A DNA stretch of 64,000 nt from Foliimonas ilicis (GTDB lineage: Bacteria; Pseudomonadota; Alphaproteobacteria; Rhizobiales; Rhizobiaceae), in assembly GCF_039939195.1 (NCBI RefSeq), contig NZ_JBDUUH010000019.1, positions 1 to 64,000 of the forward strand. Reading direction: 5' to 3'. Below, one piece after another: positions 54,354 to 62,276 of the stretch; positions within the stretch are counted from its first letter, which is position 1; each line of letters begins with the position of its first letter. The position numbers and the translations under genes were made by a program. Under the pieces are notes generated by a model. That model searched no databases and had not been told where the DNA came from. It was given only the letters and a program-made list of their open reading frames with translations.

Positions 54354-54824
54354 TCAGCCCTGATTTTTAAGAATATCGTCCAGCGCGCGCTTCTCCTCGC
54401 CGCTCAAAGCAGCGGAATCGGCGATCTTCCGCCGTCTCGACGAGAAAAAGATAAAGGCGCCTCCCGCTGCCAGCAGCAAGATTGGCGTGACCCACAACAA
54501 GGCGTTGCGGATATTGAACTTCGGCCGCAGCAGTACGAACTCGCCATAGCGGGAGACGACGTAGTCCATCACCTGCTCGTCCGTATCGCCTGCTGTCAAC
54601 CGTGTCCGCACCAGAACGCGCAGATCGCGGGCAAGCTCGGCATCGGAATCGTCGATGGACTGGTTCTGGCAGACCATGCAGCGCAAATGCGCCGAAAGGC
54701 TGCGCGCACGCGCCTCCAGCGCCGGGTTTGGCAGAACCTCGTCAGGCTGCACGGCCATTGCCGAACCGCCGAACAGCAGGCTCGAAAAAACCGCCAGTAC
54801 GAGGAGAAAGCTTTTCACTTTCAT
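54354..54824 (-). CDS. ccmH: Cytochrome c maturation protein CcmH (CycL)
   Basis: 156 residues with a signal peptide (to about 24), the haem-apocytochrome thioredoxin-like motif RCMVCQNQS near 48 and a C-terminal membrane helix (about 105-125). It reduces the haem-binding cysteines of apocytochrome c and works with CcmF. It overlaps the ccmF stop as ATGA. In rhizobia the gene is named cycL. Confidence 0.92.
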   Translation of the reverse strand: MKVKSFLLVLAVFSSLLFGGSAMAVQPDEVLPNPALEARARSLSAHLRCMVCQNQSIDDSDAELARDLRVLVRTRLTAGDTDEQVMDYVVSRYGEFVLLRPKFNIRNALLWVTPILLLAAGGAFIFFSSRRRKIADSAALSGEEKRALDDILKNQG

Positions 54825-56824
54825 GTCGTTGCCGGGCTCGGCGTTTCGCGCAGCTTCGTCTTACGCTTTGCCGGCGCACCTACCCGCAGACGGCGGTCGA
54901 GCAGCGAGAACGTACCACCTATCATCATGGCAACGGCGCCCAGCCAGATCAGCGTCACCAGAGGTTTCCACCAGACCCTGACGACGATCGCGCCATTCTC
55001 GCCCTGATCGCCAAGCGCGATGTAAAGCTGGCTCAGACCCATAGTCCTGATACCCGCTTCCGTCGTCGGCATTTGGCGCACGGTGTAGAAGCGCTTGGCC
55101 GACATGATAGTGCCTCTGACGGTATTGCCGTCGCCCATCAGCGAGAATGTGCCCTGCTCTTCCGTGAAATTCGGCCCCTGAAACGGCTTCAATCCGTCAT
55201 AGCGCAGCGTGTAGCCGGAAATCTCCAGCGTTTCACCCGGATGCATGACGACGATACGCTCTGCTTCGAACGAGACGACCGCAACGATGCCGAGCGTCGT
55301 CAGCCCCAGCCCAAGATGCGCCAGCGCCGTACCGAAGATCGAGCGCGGCAATCCCCTTATGCGGCGCAGCGCCGTTGAGAACGGAACGCTGCCAAGTCCG
55401 GCCTTGTAGAAAACATCGGTGAACGCGCCGAGAATGAGCCACACCGAAATTCCCGCACCGAGCGCGGCGAAGACCGACGACCCGTCCACGAACAACAGCG
55501 TTGCCAGAACGACCAGCAGCGCACCGCCGAAAGCAAACATCAGCCGTTGCGCCACCGCATAAACATCCCCGCGCTTCCACGCCAGAAGCGGCCCGAACGG
55601 TACGGCCAGCAGCAGGGGCACCATCAACGGGCCGAATGTCAGGTTGAAGAACGGCTCGCCCACCGAAATCTTGTCGCCGGAAATAGCCTCAACCAGAAGC
55701 GGGTAAAGCGTGCCGATCAGCACGGTTGCCGTCGCGGTCGTCAGGAACAGATTGTTGAGAACCAGCGCGCCTTCGCGCGAAATCGGCTGGAAAATTCCAC
55801 CCGGAACAAGCTGCTGCGCCCGGAATGCAAACAGCGCCAGCGACCCGCCGATGAACACCATCAGAATGCACAGGATGAACACGCCCCGGCTCGGGTCCGT
55901 CGCGAAGGCATGAACCGAGGTCAAAACACCCGAGCGCACAAGGAACGTCCCAAGCAGCGACAGCGAAAAGGTCAGGATCGCCAGAAGAAGTGTCCAGATC
56001 TTCAACGCCGAACGCCGTTCCATGACGATTGCCGAATGCAGCAGCGCCGTACCCGAAAGCCACGGCATGAAGGATGCGTTTTCCACCGGATCCCAGAACC
56101 AGAAACCGCCCCAGCCGAGTTCGTAATAGGCCCAGTAAGAGCCCATCGCGATGCCGCCGGTCAGGAACACCCAGGCAGCCAGTGTCCACGGCCGCACCCA
56201 GCGCGCCCAGGCAGCATCGATCTTGCCGTCGATGAGCGCTGCGACCGCGAAAGAGAAACAGACGGAAAACCCGACATAGCCAAGATAAAGCAGCGGCGGA
56301 TGGATCGCCAGGCCGATGTCCTGAAGGATAGGGTTGAGATCGCGCCCCTCGATAGGCGCCGGTATCAACCGTGCGAACGGGTTCGACGTCGCCAGAATGA
56401 ACAGCAGAAATGCCGCACCGATCCAGCCCTGAACGGCCAGCACATTGGCGCGCAGGGTCGATGGCAAATTCTTGCCGAACACCGCGACGAGCGCCCCGAA
56501 AAACGTCAGGATCACCACCCACAAAAGCATCGAGCCTTCGTGGTTTCCCCATGTGCCGGTGATCTTGTAGAGCATCGGCTTCATCGAATGGGAGTTCTCC
56601 CAGACATTGACCAGCGAGAAATCCGACTGGATGTAAGCCACTGTAAGCACTGCGAAAGACAAGAGCGTCAGCGCAAATCCGGTAATCGTCACCGGCTCGC
56701 CAACAGCCATCAGCCGCTCATCGCCGGTCCTTGCGCCCCAAAGGGGCACGATGGACTGGACCAGCGACAGGGTGAACGCCAGAACGAGCGCGAAATGGCC
56801 TATCTCAACCATGCTGCCGTTCAT
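54821..56824 (-). CDS. ccmF: Haem lyase component CcmF (CycK)
   Basis: 667 residues with about 15 membrane helices and the tryptophan-rich WGGFWFWDPVENASFMPW haem-handling motif near 235-252. It attaches haem to apocytochrome c with CcmH and CcmI. The ATG at 56824 overlaps the ccmE stop as ATGA; a slightly longer reading frame has no support. In rhizobia the gene is named cycK. Confidence 0.94.
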   Translation of the reverse strand: MNGSMVEIGHFALVLAFTLSLVQSIVPLWGARTGDERLMAVGEPVTITGFALTLLSFAVLTVAYIQSDFSLVNVWENSHSMKPMLYKITGTWGNHEGSMLLWVVILTFFGALVAVFGKNLPSTLRANVLAVQGWIGAAFLLFILATSNPFARLIPAPIEGRDLNPILQDIGLAIHPPLLYLGYVGFSVCFSFAVAALIDGKIDAAWARWVRPWTLAAWVFLTGGIAMGSYWAYYELGWGGFWFWDPVENASFMPWLSGTALLHSAIVMERRSALKIWTLLLAILTFSLSLLGTFLVRSGVLTSVHAFATDPSRGVFILCILMVFIGGSLALFAFRAQQLVPGGIFQPISREGALVLNNLFLTTATATVLIGTLYPLLVEAISGDKISVGEPFFNLTFGPLMVPLLLAVPFGPLLAWKRGDVYAVAQRLMFAFGGALLVVLATLLFVDGSSVFAALGAGISVWLILGAFTDVFYKAGLGSVPFSTALRRIRGLPRSIFGTALAHLGLGLTTLGIVAVVSFEAERIVVMHPGETLEISGYTLRYDGLKPFQGPNFTEEQGTFSLMGDGNTVRGTIMSAKRFYTVRQMPTTEAGIRTMGLSQLYIALGDQGENGAIVVRVWWKPLVTLIWLGAVAMMIGGTFSLLDRRLRVGAPAKRKTKLRETPSPATT

Positions 56825-57261
56825 TGTCCGTCTTCCTGCCACAGACCCTTGGCCTTCAGGCCGTCCGCGACTTCCTTGGGCATATATGTCTCGTCATGCT
56901 TTGCCAGCACGCTGTCGGCAGTGAATGTGCCGTCGGCGCCGAAGCTGCCTTCGGTGATAACGCCCTGCTCCTCGCGAAACAGGTCCGGCAATATGCCGTT
57001 GTAAGTCACCTTCACCGTTTGGTCCGTATCGGTCACGACGAAAGCGACATGCGTGCCCTCGCCGCGCGAGATCGAGCCTTTTTCGACCAGACCGCCCAGA
57101 CGGATGCGCTGTCCCGGCTCCAGCGTTGCGGCATAAACATCACTCGGCATGTAGAAATAGGACGCTTTCTGACCGAGCGCGTAGAAGGTCAGGCCCGCCG
57201 CGGCACCCAGAAAGGCCAGCCCGCCGCCGATCACCATCAGTCTTTTATGCTTGCGTTTCAT
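56821..57261 (-). CDS. ccmE: Haem chaperone CcmE (CycJ)
   Basis: 146 residues with one N-terminal membrane anchor (about 8-28) and a periplasmic OB-fold domain. The covalent haem-binding His is about 122 in AKHDETY, with Tyr 126. It carries haem to CcmF. Three nt after the ccmI stop; overlaps ccmF by four bases. Confidence 0.94.
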   Translation of the reverse strand: MKRKHKRLMVIGGGLAFLGAAAGLTFYALGQKASYFYMPSDVYAATLEPGQRIRLGGLVEKGSISRGEGTHVAFVVTDTDQTVKVTYNGILPDLFREEQGVITEGSFGADGTFTADSVLAKHDETYMPKEVADGLKAKGLWQEDGQ

Positions 57262-57264
57262 CGC

Positions 57265-58389
57265 CTACTCCGCCGCCTCCACATTCAGAGACGCCGCAAA
57301 ATCGGCCAGCTTCCTGCCGTCTTCGCTGTCCTTGCCGAGCGCCGCAAGGCCCCGGTCGCGTGCACCGGCGGCCTCCTTACCGTTGCCCAGCACCATATAG
57401 GAGCGAACCAGTTGCATCCATCCGTCGACATCGTTGGAATTCTGGCGAAGTCTTTCGTCCAGTCTGGCGACCATGCCGGCCACCATTTCATTGCGATCCG
57501 CATCGGACATGTCTGCGGCGGCATCCACATCCGCCTGACCGGGGCCTGCTATCGGCGGAACACCGGCTAGTCTGCGGCTTTCGGCCTGCGCCCGTTCGAC
57601 CGGCGCGCGCCACGGCGAATCCTGCGGCAGCGTATCGAGCATCGCCTGCCACGCTTTCTCGGCATCGTCGTGACGCCCTTCCTGTGAAAGCGCTATGGCC
57701 AGAAAAAACTGTGCTTTCGGCTGCGCAGGCTCTATCGCGACTGCTTTCTCGAAAGTCTTCTGCGCCTCGACGGAAACGATACCGCCGCCCGCATTGGTTA
57801 TCGCCTCGCCCAATCCTGCGAGCCGGGTCGAGGTTTCGCCCTCAAGCCGGATTGCGTTGCGATAAGCAGTTGCTCCATCGGCAAACCTGCCGATCCGCAC
57901 ATAGATCGGCGCGAGCGTGTCCCATCCGCGTCCGTCTTCGGGGTTGCTGGCGAGATGTCCCTCGGCGCGCGCGATAAGCTCGTCCGCGCTGCTGTCTGCC
58001 GGGTTGGCTTCAAGCCGTGCGGCTAGCGGCTGATCTGGAATGTCGGGCGAACCTGTCGCGGTGTAGAGGCCCCAGCTCACCAGCGGAACCGCCAATATTG
58101 CTGCCGCACCGATCATCCGCCCGGAGCGGGATACGCCAACGGATTTGTGTTTCGCCCTGGCGTCGGCGCTGATGATTCTGCGTGAGATTTCCGCGCGCGC
58201 CTGTTCGGCGTCACTCGGTGCAACCAGCTTGCGTGCAACGTCTTTTTCAAGCTCGGAAAGCTGGTCGCGATAGACTTCGACGTCGAAATTTCCGTCGGCG
58301 ACAGAAGTCTCGTTGCGGCGCGCCAGCGGCAGTAAAACCGCGAGGCTCGCGCCCAAGGTCAGCAATGCGGCAATGGACCAGAAAAGCAT
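57265..58389 (-). CDS. ccmI: Cytochrome c maturation protein CcmI (CycH)
   Basis: 374 residues. Two membrane helices (about 2-22 and 90-110) surround a basic cytosolic loop; a periplasmic domain with tetratricopeptide-like repeats (about 130-330) binds apocytochrome c for the CcmF/CcmH ligase. It is the first gene of the ccmI-E-F-H set, as in cycHJKL of rhizobia. CcmA, B, C, D and G genes are not in the window. Confidence 0.9.
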   Translation of the reverse strand: MLFWSIAALLTLGASLAVLLPLARRNETSVADGNFDVEVYRDQLSELEKDVARKLVAPSDAEQARAEISRRIISADARAKHKSVGVSRSGRMIGAAAILAVPLVSWGLYTATGSPDIPDQPLAARLEANPADSSADELIARAEGHLASNPEDGRGWDTLAPIYVRIGRFADGATAYRNAIRLEGETSTRLAGLGEAITNAGGGIVSVEAQKTFEKAVAIEPAQPKAQFFLAIALSQEGRHDDAEKAWQAMLDTLPQDSPWRAPVERAQAESRRLAGVPPIAGPGQADVDAAADMSDADRNEMVAGMVARLDERLRQNSNDVDGWMQLVRSYMVLGNGKEAAGARDRGLAALGKDSEDGRKLADFAASLNVEAAE

Positions 58390-58558
58390 GGCCCCTCATT
58401 AGCTGGCCGCATCCCATCTGCCAACGCAGGCTGCCTGCGGCGGATTGACGGGTCTACCGCGCAATTTTCCGCTATTGGCCCCAAATTCTGCGGTTTTTAG
58501 ACAAAAATCGGCCCAAGCTGCCCGCTCAGGCTTCAAATTTACGTGACGCCGCGCCCAA

Positions 58559-59011
58559 TCAGGTAAGCGGCGTCCAGCTTCCATCGGCGTTGCGGCAGGC
58601 CGTGCCGCGCGCGCTTGTCGATGGTCCGCCAGCATAGACCGTGTGCGTATACTGCCTGCAATCCTGAGATCCGACGCGATATGGCTGCGACGCAACGACC
58701 TCGCCATAGGAGCTACCGCGGTCGCTCTTCCACGTCACCGCCTGGCCGCCTTGGGTGTATTCCAGCGCCCGATACTCGGCTTCAAGTCCCAGCCGGCGCT
58801 CGCGATTGCTCAGTTCCGATCCGATCGATCCGCCGACCAACCCGCCATTCATGGCGCTCACGATCCGCGCCGCCAGTTTTCCATCATCGGCCGGTGGCTG
58901 AACAGCCGCCTGTTGCTGCGACGGAACGACTTCAGGCTGCAGCGTCTGTCCTGTCGTGGTGCAGCCCGCAACGGCGCCAAGCCCCAGCAAAACTACGAAA
59001 CGTAACTTCAT
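58559..59011 (-). CDS. Outer-membrane lipoprotein of the surface-antigen/RT0821 type
   Basis: 150 residues with a lipoprotein signal: a hydrophobic stretch ending in the lipobox GAVAGC. The mature protein has a Gly-rich helix (SAMNGGLVGGSIGSEL) and a C-terminal domain with CRQYTHTVY and ACRNADGSW typical of RT0821/Lpp0805-like surface proteins. Function unknown. The ATG at 59011 is the one that places the lipobox correctly. Downstream of feuQ on the same strand, 106 nt away. Confidence 0.8.
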   Translation of the reverse strand: MKLRFVVLLGLGAVAGCTTTGQTLQPEVVPSQQQAAVQPPADDGKLAARIVSAMNGGLVGGSIGSELSNRERRLGLEAEYRALEYTQGGQAVTWKSDRGSSYGEVVASQPYRVGSQDCRQYTHTVYAGGPSTSARGTACRNADGSWTPLT

Positions 59012-59117
59012 GAATTTCGTCAATTTCGAATTTACCACCAAGAAAACATGGTCCTTTGCCAGGGTCGGGACTCAAATGCGGACGGCCCGTGAACGGTTCC
59101 GTTCGCAATAGTCTTGT

Positions 59118-60494
59118 CTATCCCACCATACGCAATTGAACAATTGCCTTGAGCCCGCCAAGCGAGGAGCGCTCAAGCTTCAGTACCCCTTCATATTCCT
59201 TCACCAGATCGGTCACGATTGCCAGCCCCAGACCAGTTCCCGGCTTCGTTTCATCGAGCCTGTTGCCCCGTTTCAACGCTTCCCGCGCCTGCTCATCGGG
59301 AATCCCCGGCCCGTCATCCTCGATCGTCATGGTCAGATAGCCGGGCGCGCCGTCATCCGGCTTTTCGGCATCGACCGTCACCGAAACTGCGCTGCGCGCC
59401 CATTTCATGGCATTTTCGAGCAGATTGCCGAGTATTTCCTCGAAATCCTCGCGTTCGCCGGCAAAAACCACATCTGTTGCAGGCAGCGAAAGCGACACAT
59501 GCGTCCGCGGATTGAGCTTTTCCAGCACCCGCACCATACGTCTCACCACTTCGGATACCGACGTTCTGAAAACAACGCTGTCGCGCTGCGCAGCCACCCG
59601 CGCGCGTTTCAGATAATGCTCGATCTGGTGCTGCATCGATGCCGCCTGCTCGGTCAGCAATTTTCCCTTGTCGCCGCCCAACGCCCGGCCTTCGTTCAAA
59701 AGAACCGCCAGCGGCGTCTTCAGCGAATGCGCAAGATTTCCGACCTGCGTTCGTGAGCGCTCCACGATGCGCCTGTTGTTTTCGATCAGCGCATTCGTCT
59801 CATTGGCCAGCGGTTCGATTTCCGCCGGAAAGCGCCCATCGAGCCGCTTCGCCGTTCCCTCGCGCACCATCGAAAGCGCCTCGCGCACCCGCGCCAGCGG
59901 TTGAAGCCCCAACAGGATGGCAATCGCGTTGATCGCGATCATACCAATGCCGAACATCGACAGGTAAAAATACAGCCGCCGCTCGAAAGCCCCGATTTCT
60001 TCCTGCAACTCCGACCGGTTTCCCATCACGCGAAAGCGTGCGATGCGGCCCTGATTGTCCAGCACGAATTCGCTTTCCACCACCTGCAATCGCTTGTCGT
60101 TCGTGCCTTCGGCCACATAGCTGCGGCGAAATTCAGCATCGAATGGAACATCGGACGATGCGGGCGACGGAATATCCTCGAACATCGAAGACGAGCGCAA
60201 CTGCCCGGTCAGGCCGCGCGAAATCGGCTCCACCACCCAATACCAACCCGAATTCGGCTGCGAAAAGCGAAGATCGCCGAGATCGGGATTGCCGGTAAGC
60301 GTACCATTGGCCGAAACGCCAACCGATCCGATCAGATTGAACAGATGCGCCGAAAGAAGGCTTTCAAAGCCCTTTTCGCTGGTCTGGCTGTAGAGCGTCG
60401 TAATGACAGTCGAAATGACCACCATCGTCACCACCGCCCACATCGTGGAAAAGGCGATGATGCGAAATGCCAGCGATTTCGGGTTGAAGATCAT
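59118..60494 (-). CDS. feuQ: Sensor histidine kinase FeuQ (PhoQ type)
   Basis: 458 residues. Membrane helices at about 10-32 and 174-196, a periplasmic sensor domain between, HAMP, HisKA with NLAHSLKTPLAVL (His about 256) and HATPase with NLLENAMKW and GTGLGLAI. FeuPQ lies upstream of cycHJKL in rhizobia; in Sinorhizobium it controls ndvA and cyclic glucan export and is needed for symbiosis, in Rhizobium leguminosarum it was linked to iron uptake (family knowledge). The gene is 166 nt after feuP, with a structured repeat in the gap. Confidence 0.88.
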   Translation of the reverse strand: MIFNPKSLAFRIIAFSTMWAVVTMVVISTVITTLYSQTSEKGFESLLSAHLFNLIGSVGVSANGTLTGNPDLGDLRFSQPNSGWYWVVEPISRGLTGQLRSSSMFEDIPSPASSDVPFDAEFRRSYVAEGTNDKRLQVVESEFVLDNQGRIARFRVMGNRSELQEEIGAFERRLYFYLSMFGIGMIAINAIAILLGLQPLARVREALSMVREGTAKRLDGRFPAEIEPLANETNALIENNRRIVERSRTQVGNLAHSLKTPLAVLLNEGRALGGDKGKLLTEQAASMQHQIEHYLKRARVAAQRDSVVFRTSVSEVVRRMVRVLEKLNPRTHVSLSLPATDVVFAGEREDFEEILGNLLENAMKWARSAVSVTVDAEKPDDGAPGYLTMTIEDDGPGIPDEQAREALKRGNRLDETKPGTGLGLAIVTDLVKEYEGVLKLERSSLGGLKAIVQLRMVG

Positions 60495-60537
60495 TCCGCC
60501 GTCCCGGCGCGCATGTTGCAGCCCTTTTGATAAGTCG

Positions 60538-60640
60538 CCCTGCCGAGGCTTATAGCGTGACTTTCGAGAACCGAAGCGGAGCGTACATTTGGTACGTGAG
60601 CACCGGAAGCGCAGAAAACTGCGCTAGATGTCCGGCAGGG
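60538..60640. repeat. Structured intergenic element between feuP and feuQ (family 3)
   Basis: Outer arms CCCTGCCG (60538-60545) and CGGCAGGG (60633-60640) are perfect inverted copies; inside, TAGCG (60553) pairs with CGCTA (60622), and GCGTAC with GTACGT at the centre around ATTTG. The length of about 103 bases and the core GCGGAGCGTAC recall the Bru-RS palindromes of Brucella, a comparison from memory only. Confidence 0.6.
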
Positions 60641-60660
60641 TAGAATTTGCAAACGGGCGC

Positions 60661-61326
60661 TCAGGCGTCCGGCTCGCGCATACGGTAGCCCATGCCGCGC
60701 ACCGTCTCGATCATGTCGATGCCCATCTTTTTGCGTAAACGCCCGACGAACACTTCGATCGTGTTGGAATCGCGGTCGAAATCCTGATCGTAAAGATGCT
60801 CGACCAGTTCGGTGCGCGAAACCACCTCGCCCATATGGTGCATCAGATAGGCGAGCAGCCGGAACTCATGCGATGTGAGTTTCAGCGGCATGCCGTTAAC
60901 GTCAGCCTTCGACGCCTTCGTATCCAGACGCAGCGGCCCGCATGTCAGCTCCGAAGATGCGTGCCCTGCCGCACGCCGGATCAATGCCCGCACCCGCGCC
61001 AGCACTTCCTCGATATGGAACGGCTTGGTCACATAATCGTCCGCACCCGCGTCAATGCCGGAAACCTTGTCGCTCCAGCGGTCACGCGCAGTCAGAATCA
61101 GTACCGGCATCTTGCGCCCGTCACGCCGCCAGCGCTCAACGACGCTGATACCGTCCATCTGCGGCAGGCCGATATCCAGAACCACAGCGTCATAAGGCTC
61201 CGTATCACCCAGGAAATGCCCTTCCTCGCCGTCGAAAGCCTTGTCCACGACATAACCGGCATCGCTCAAGGCGTCCGAGATTTGCCGGTTGAGATCCTTG
61301 TCGTCCTCGACCACCAATATCCGCAT
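60661..61326 (-). CDS. feuP: Response regulator FeuP (PhoP/OmpR type)
   Basis: 221 residues. Receiver domain with phospho-acceptor Asp51 (VVLDIGLPQMDG) and an OmpR winged-helix domain with SHEFRLLAYLMHH and VFVGRLRKKM. It is the partner of the FeuQ kinase and is placed 32 nt after the feuN-like gene. Gene order feuN-like, feuP, feuQ, then the cyc genes downstream, matches rhizobia. Confidence 0.88.
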   Translation of the reverse strand: MRILVVEDDKDLNRQISDALSDAGYVVDKAFDGEEGHFLGDTEPYDAVVLDIGLPQMDGISVVERWRRDGRKMPVLILTARDRWSDKVSGIDAGADDYVTKPFHIEEVLARVRALIRRAAGHASSELTCGPLRLDTKASKADVNGMPLKLTSHEFRLLAYLMHHMGEVVSRTELVEHLYDQDFDRDSNTIEVFVGRLRKKMGIDMIETVRGMGYRMREPDA

Positions 61327-61358
61327 TCAATTCCGCCCTTAAATCGATTCTGAGGAGA

Positions 61359-61658
61359 TCAGCCCTGCGGCACGACGAATTCGGCGCGGCGCGGCCGTTC
61401 GCCGTCCTTGCCGGGCACCAGAACGACGATCACGCAGACCGCCTGTCCGCCCTGCGTCGAGGCCGACGCCCGTGCCAGCGTGCCGCCATTTTGCGCCGCC
61501 ACTTGCTGGCCGATCGCATAGCAATCCGCCGCGACCGTCTGTACCAGTCCGGTTCGTTCCGGAACGACAATCGGCATCGCAAAAGCCTGTGCAGACAACA
61601 ATCCGCCCGCGGAGAGCGAGAGGATGGCGGTTCTGAATATGGAGCGGAGCGTTTTCAT
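61359..61658 (-). CDS. Small periplasmic protein, FeuN-like modulator
   Basis: 99 residues with a signal peptide cleaved near AQAFAM. The mature protein of about 75 residues has two cysteines (DCYAIGQQ and AVCVIVVL) that could form a disulfide. In Sinorhizobium FeuN, a small periplasmic protein encoded just before feuPQ, holds that system down (family knowledge). The call rests on position, size and export; sequence identity to FeuN was not tested. No strong ribosome site. Confidence 0.65.
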   Translation of the reverse strand: MKTLRSIFRTAILSLSAGGLLSAQAFAMPIVVPERTGLVQTVAADCYAIGQQVAAQNGGTLARASASTQGGQAVCVIVVLVPGKDGERPRRAEFVVPQG

Positions 61659-61759
61659 AAATCGGTTTCTATCGCAGCGCGGCTGAACGTAAAATGAATA
61701 TTACCTCGTGTAATAGAACATAGCTGAACATGCGCGCCGCAATGTCAACGCCACAGCCC

Positions 61760-61966
61760 TCAACCGATCCTGTTTTTCGCAAAAACCCGCCCGAAAATCG
61801 TAAGCATCCCGGCAATCGCCGCCGCCACCTGCAAAAATGCGTCTGTCAGCGCAACATCATTCAAAGCGTCCGTCGAGACACCCGCAATGCCGAAAAGCGC
61901 TATCAATATCGCAACGACCGACGCCCAGATCGTGCGTGAAAGATACCAGGGTTTTACCTCATCCAT
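61760..61966 (-). CDS. Small membrane protein downstream of the GTA cluster
   Basis: 68 residues with two hydrophobic segments (about 12-30 and 43-60), beginning MDEVKPWYLSRTIWA. Such holin-sized proteins are often found after the last gene transfer agent gene in related genomes. The ATG at 61966 is chosen because GGAG is six bases upstream. A link to particle release is a guess. A family 1 repeat separates it from the GTA gene. Confidence 0.65.
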   Translation of the reverse strand: MDEVKPWYLSRTIWASVVAILIALFGIAGVSTDALNDVALTDAFLQVAAAIAGMLTIFGRVFAKNRIG

Positions 61967-62276
61967 ATTCATCTCCATTTTAGATTTTGAATTCGCTTCG
62001 CCGGAAGTCTCAGCCGCCTAAGCGATCCGGCATTCGCAAAACCGACCGAAAAATCGTAAGTATTGCCGCGCGATTTTCAGGTGGGTGCGTCCTTCGAGGC
62101 TCGCTGCGCTCGCACCTCAGGATGAGGGAGATTGCACTTCTCATGACGAACGGCTGGCTCGAAGTGCTACGCAGACAACCCCACCTCCCTCATCCCGAGG
62201 TGCGAGCGCAGCGAGCCTCGAAGGACGCACCACTTCAGTTGTCGCCATCATTCCGTGCTTGCCAAAAGACAAGCGA
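61967..62276. other. Intergenic region with a family 1 repeat
   Basis: 310 bases between the small membrane protein and the GTA gene, mostly filled by the inverted repeat 62085-62230. No gene seen. Confidence 0.7.
62085..62230. repeat. Family 1 inverted repeat, second complete copy
   Basis: Arms 62085-62130 and 62185-62230 are 46-bp inverted copies with one mismatch, same GTGCGTCCTTCGAGGC ends as the copy at 23005. The spacer of 54 nt differs in sequence but again has inner arms, GCACTTC (62134) and GAAGTGC (62161). Confidence 0.9.
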
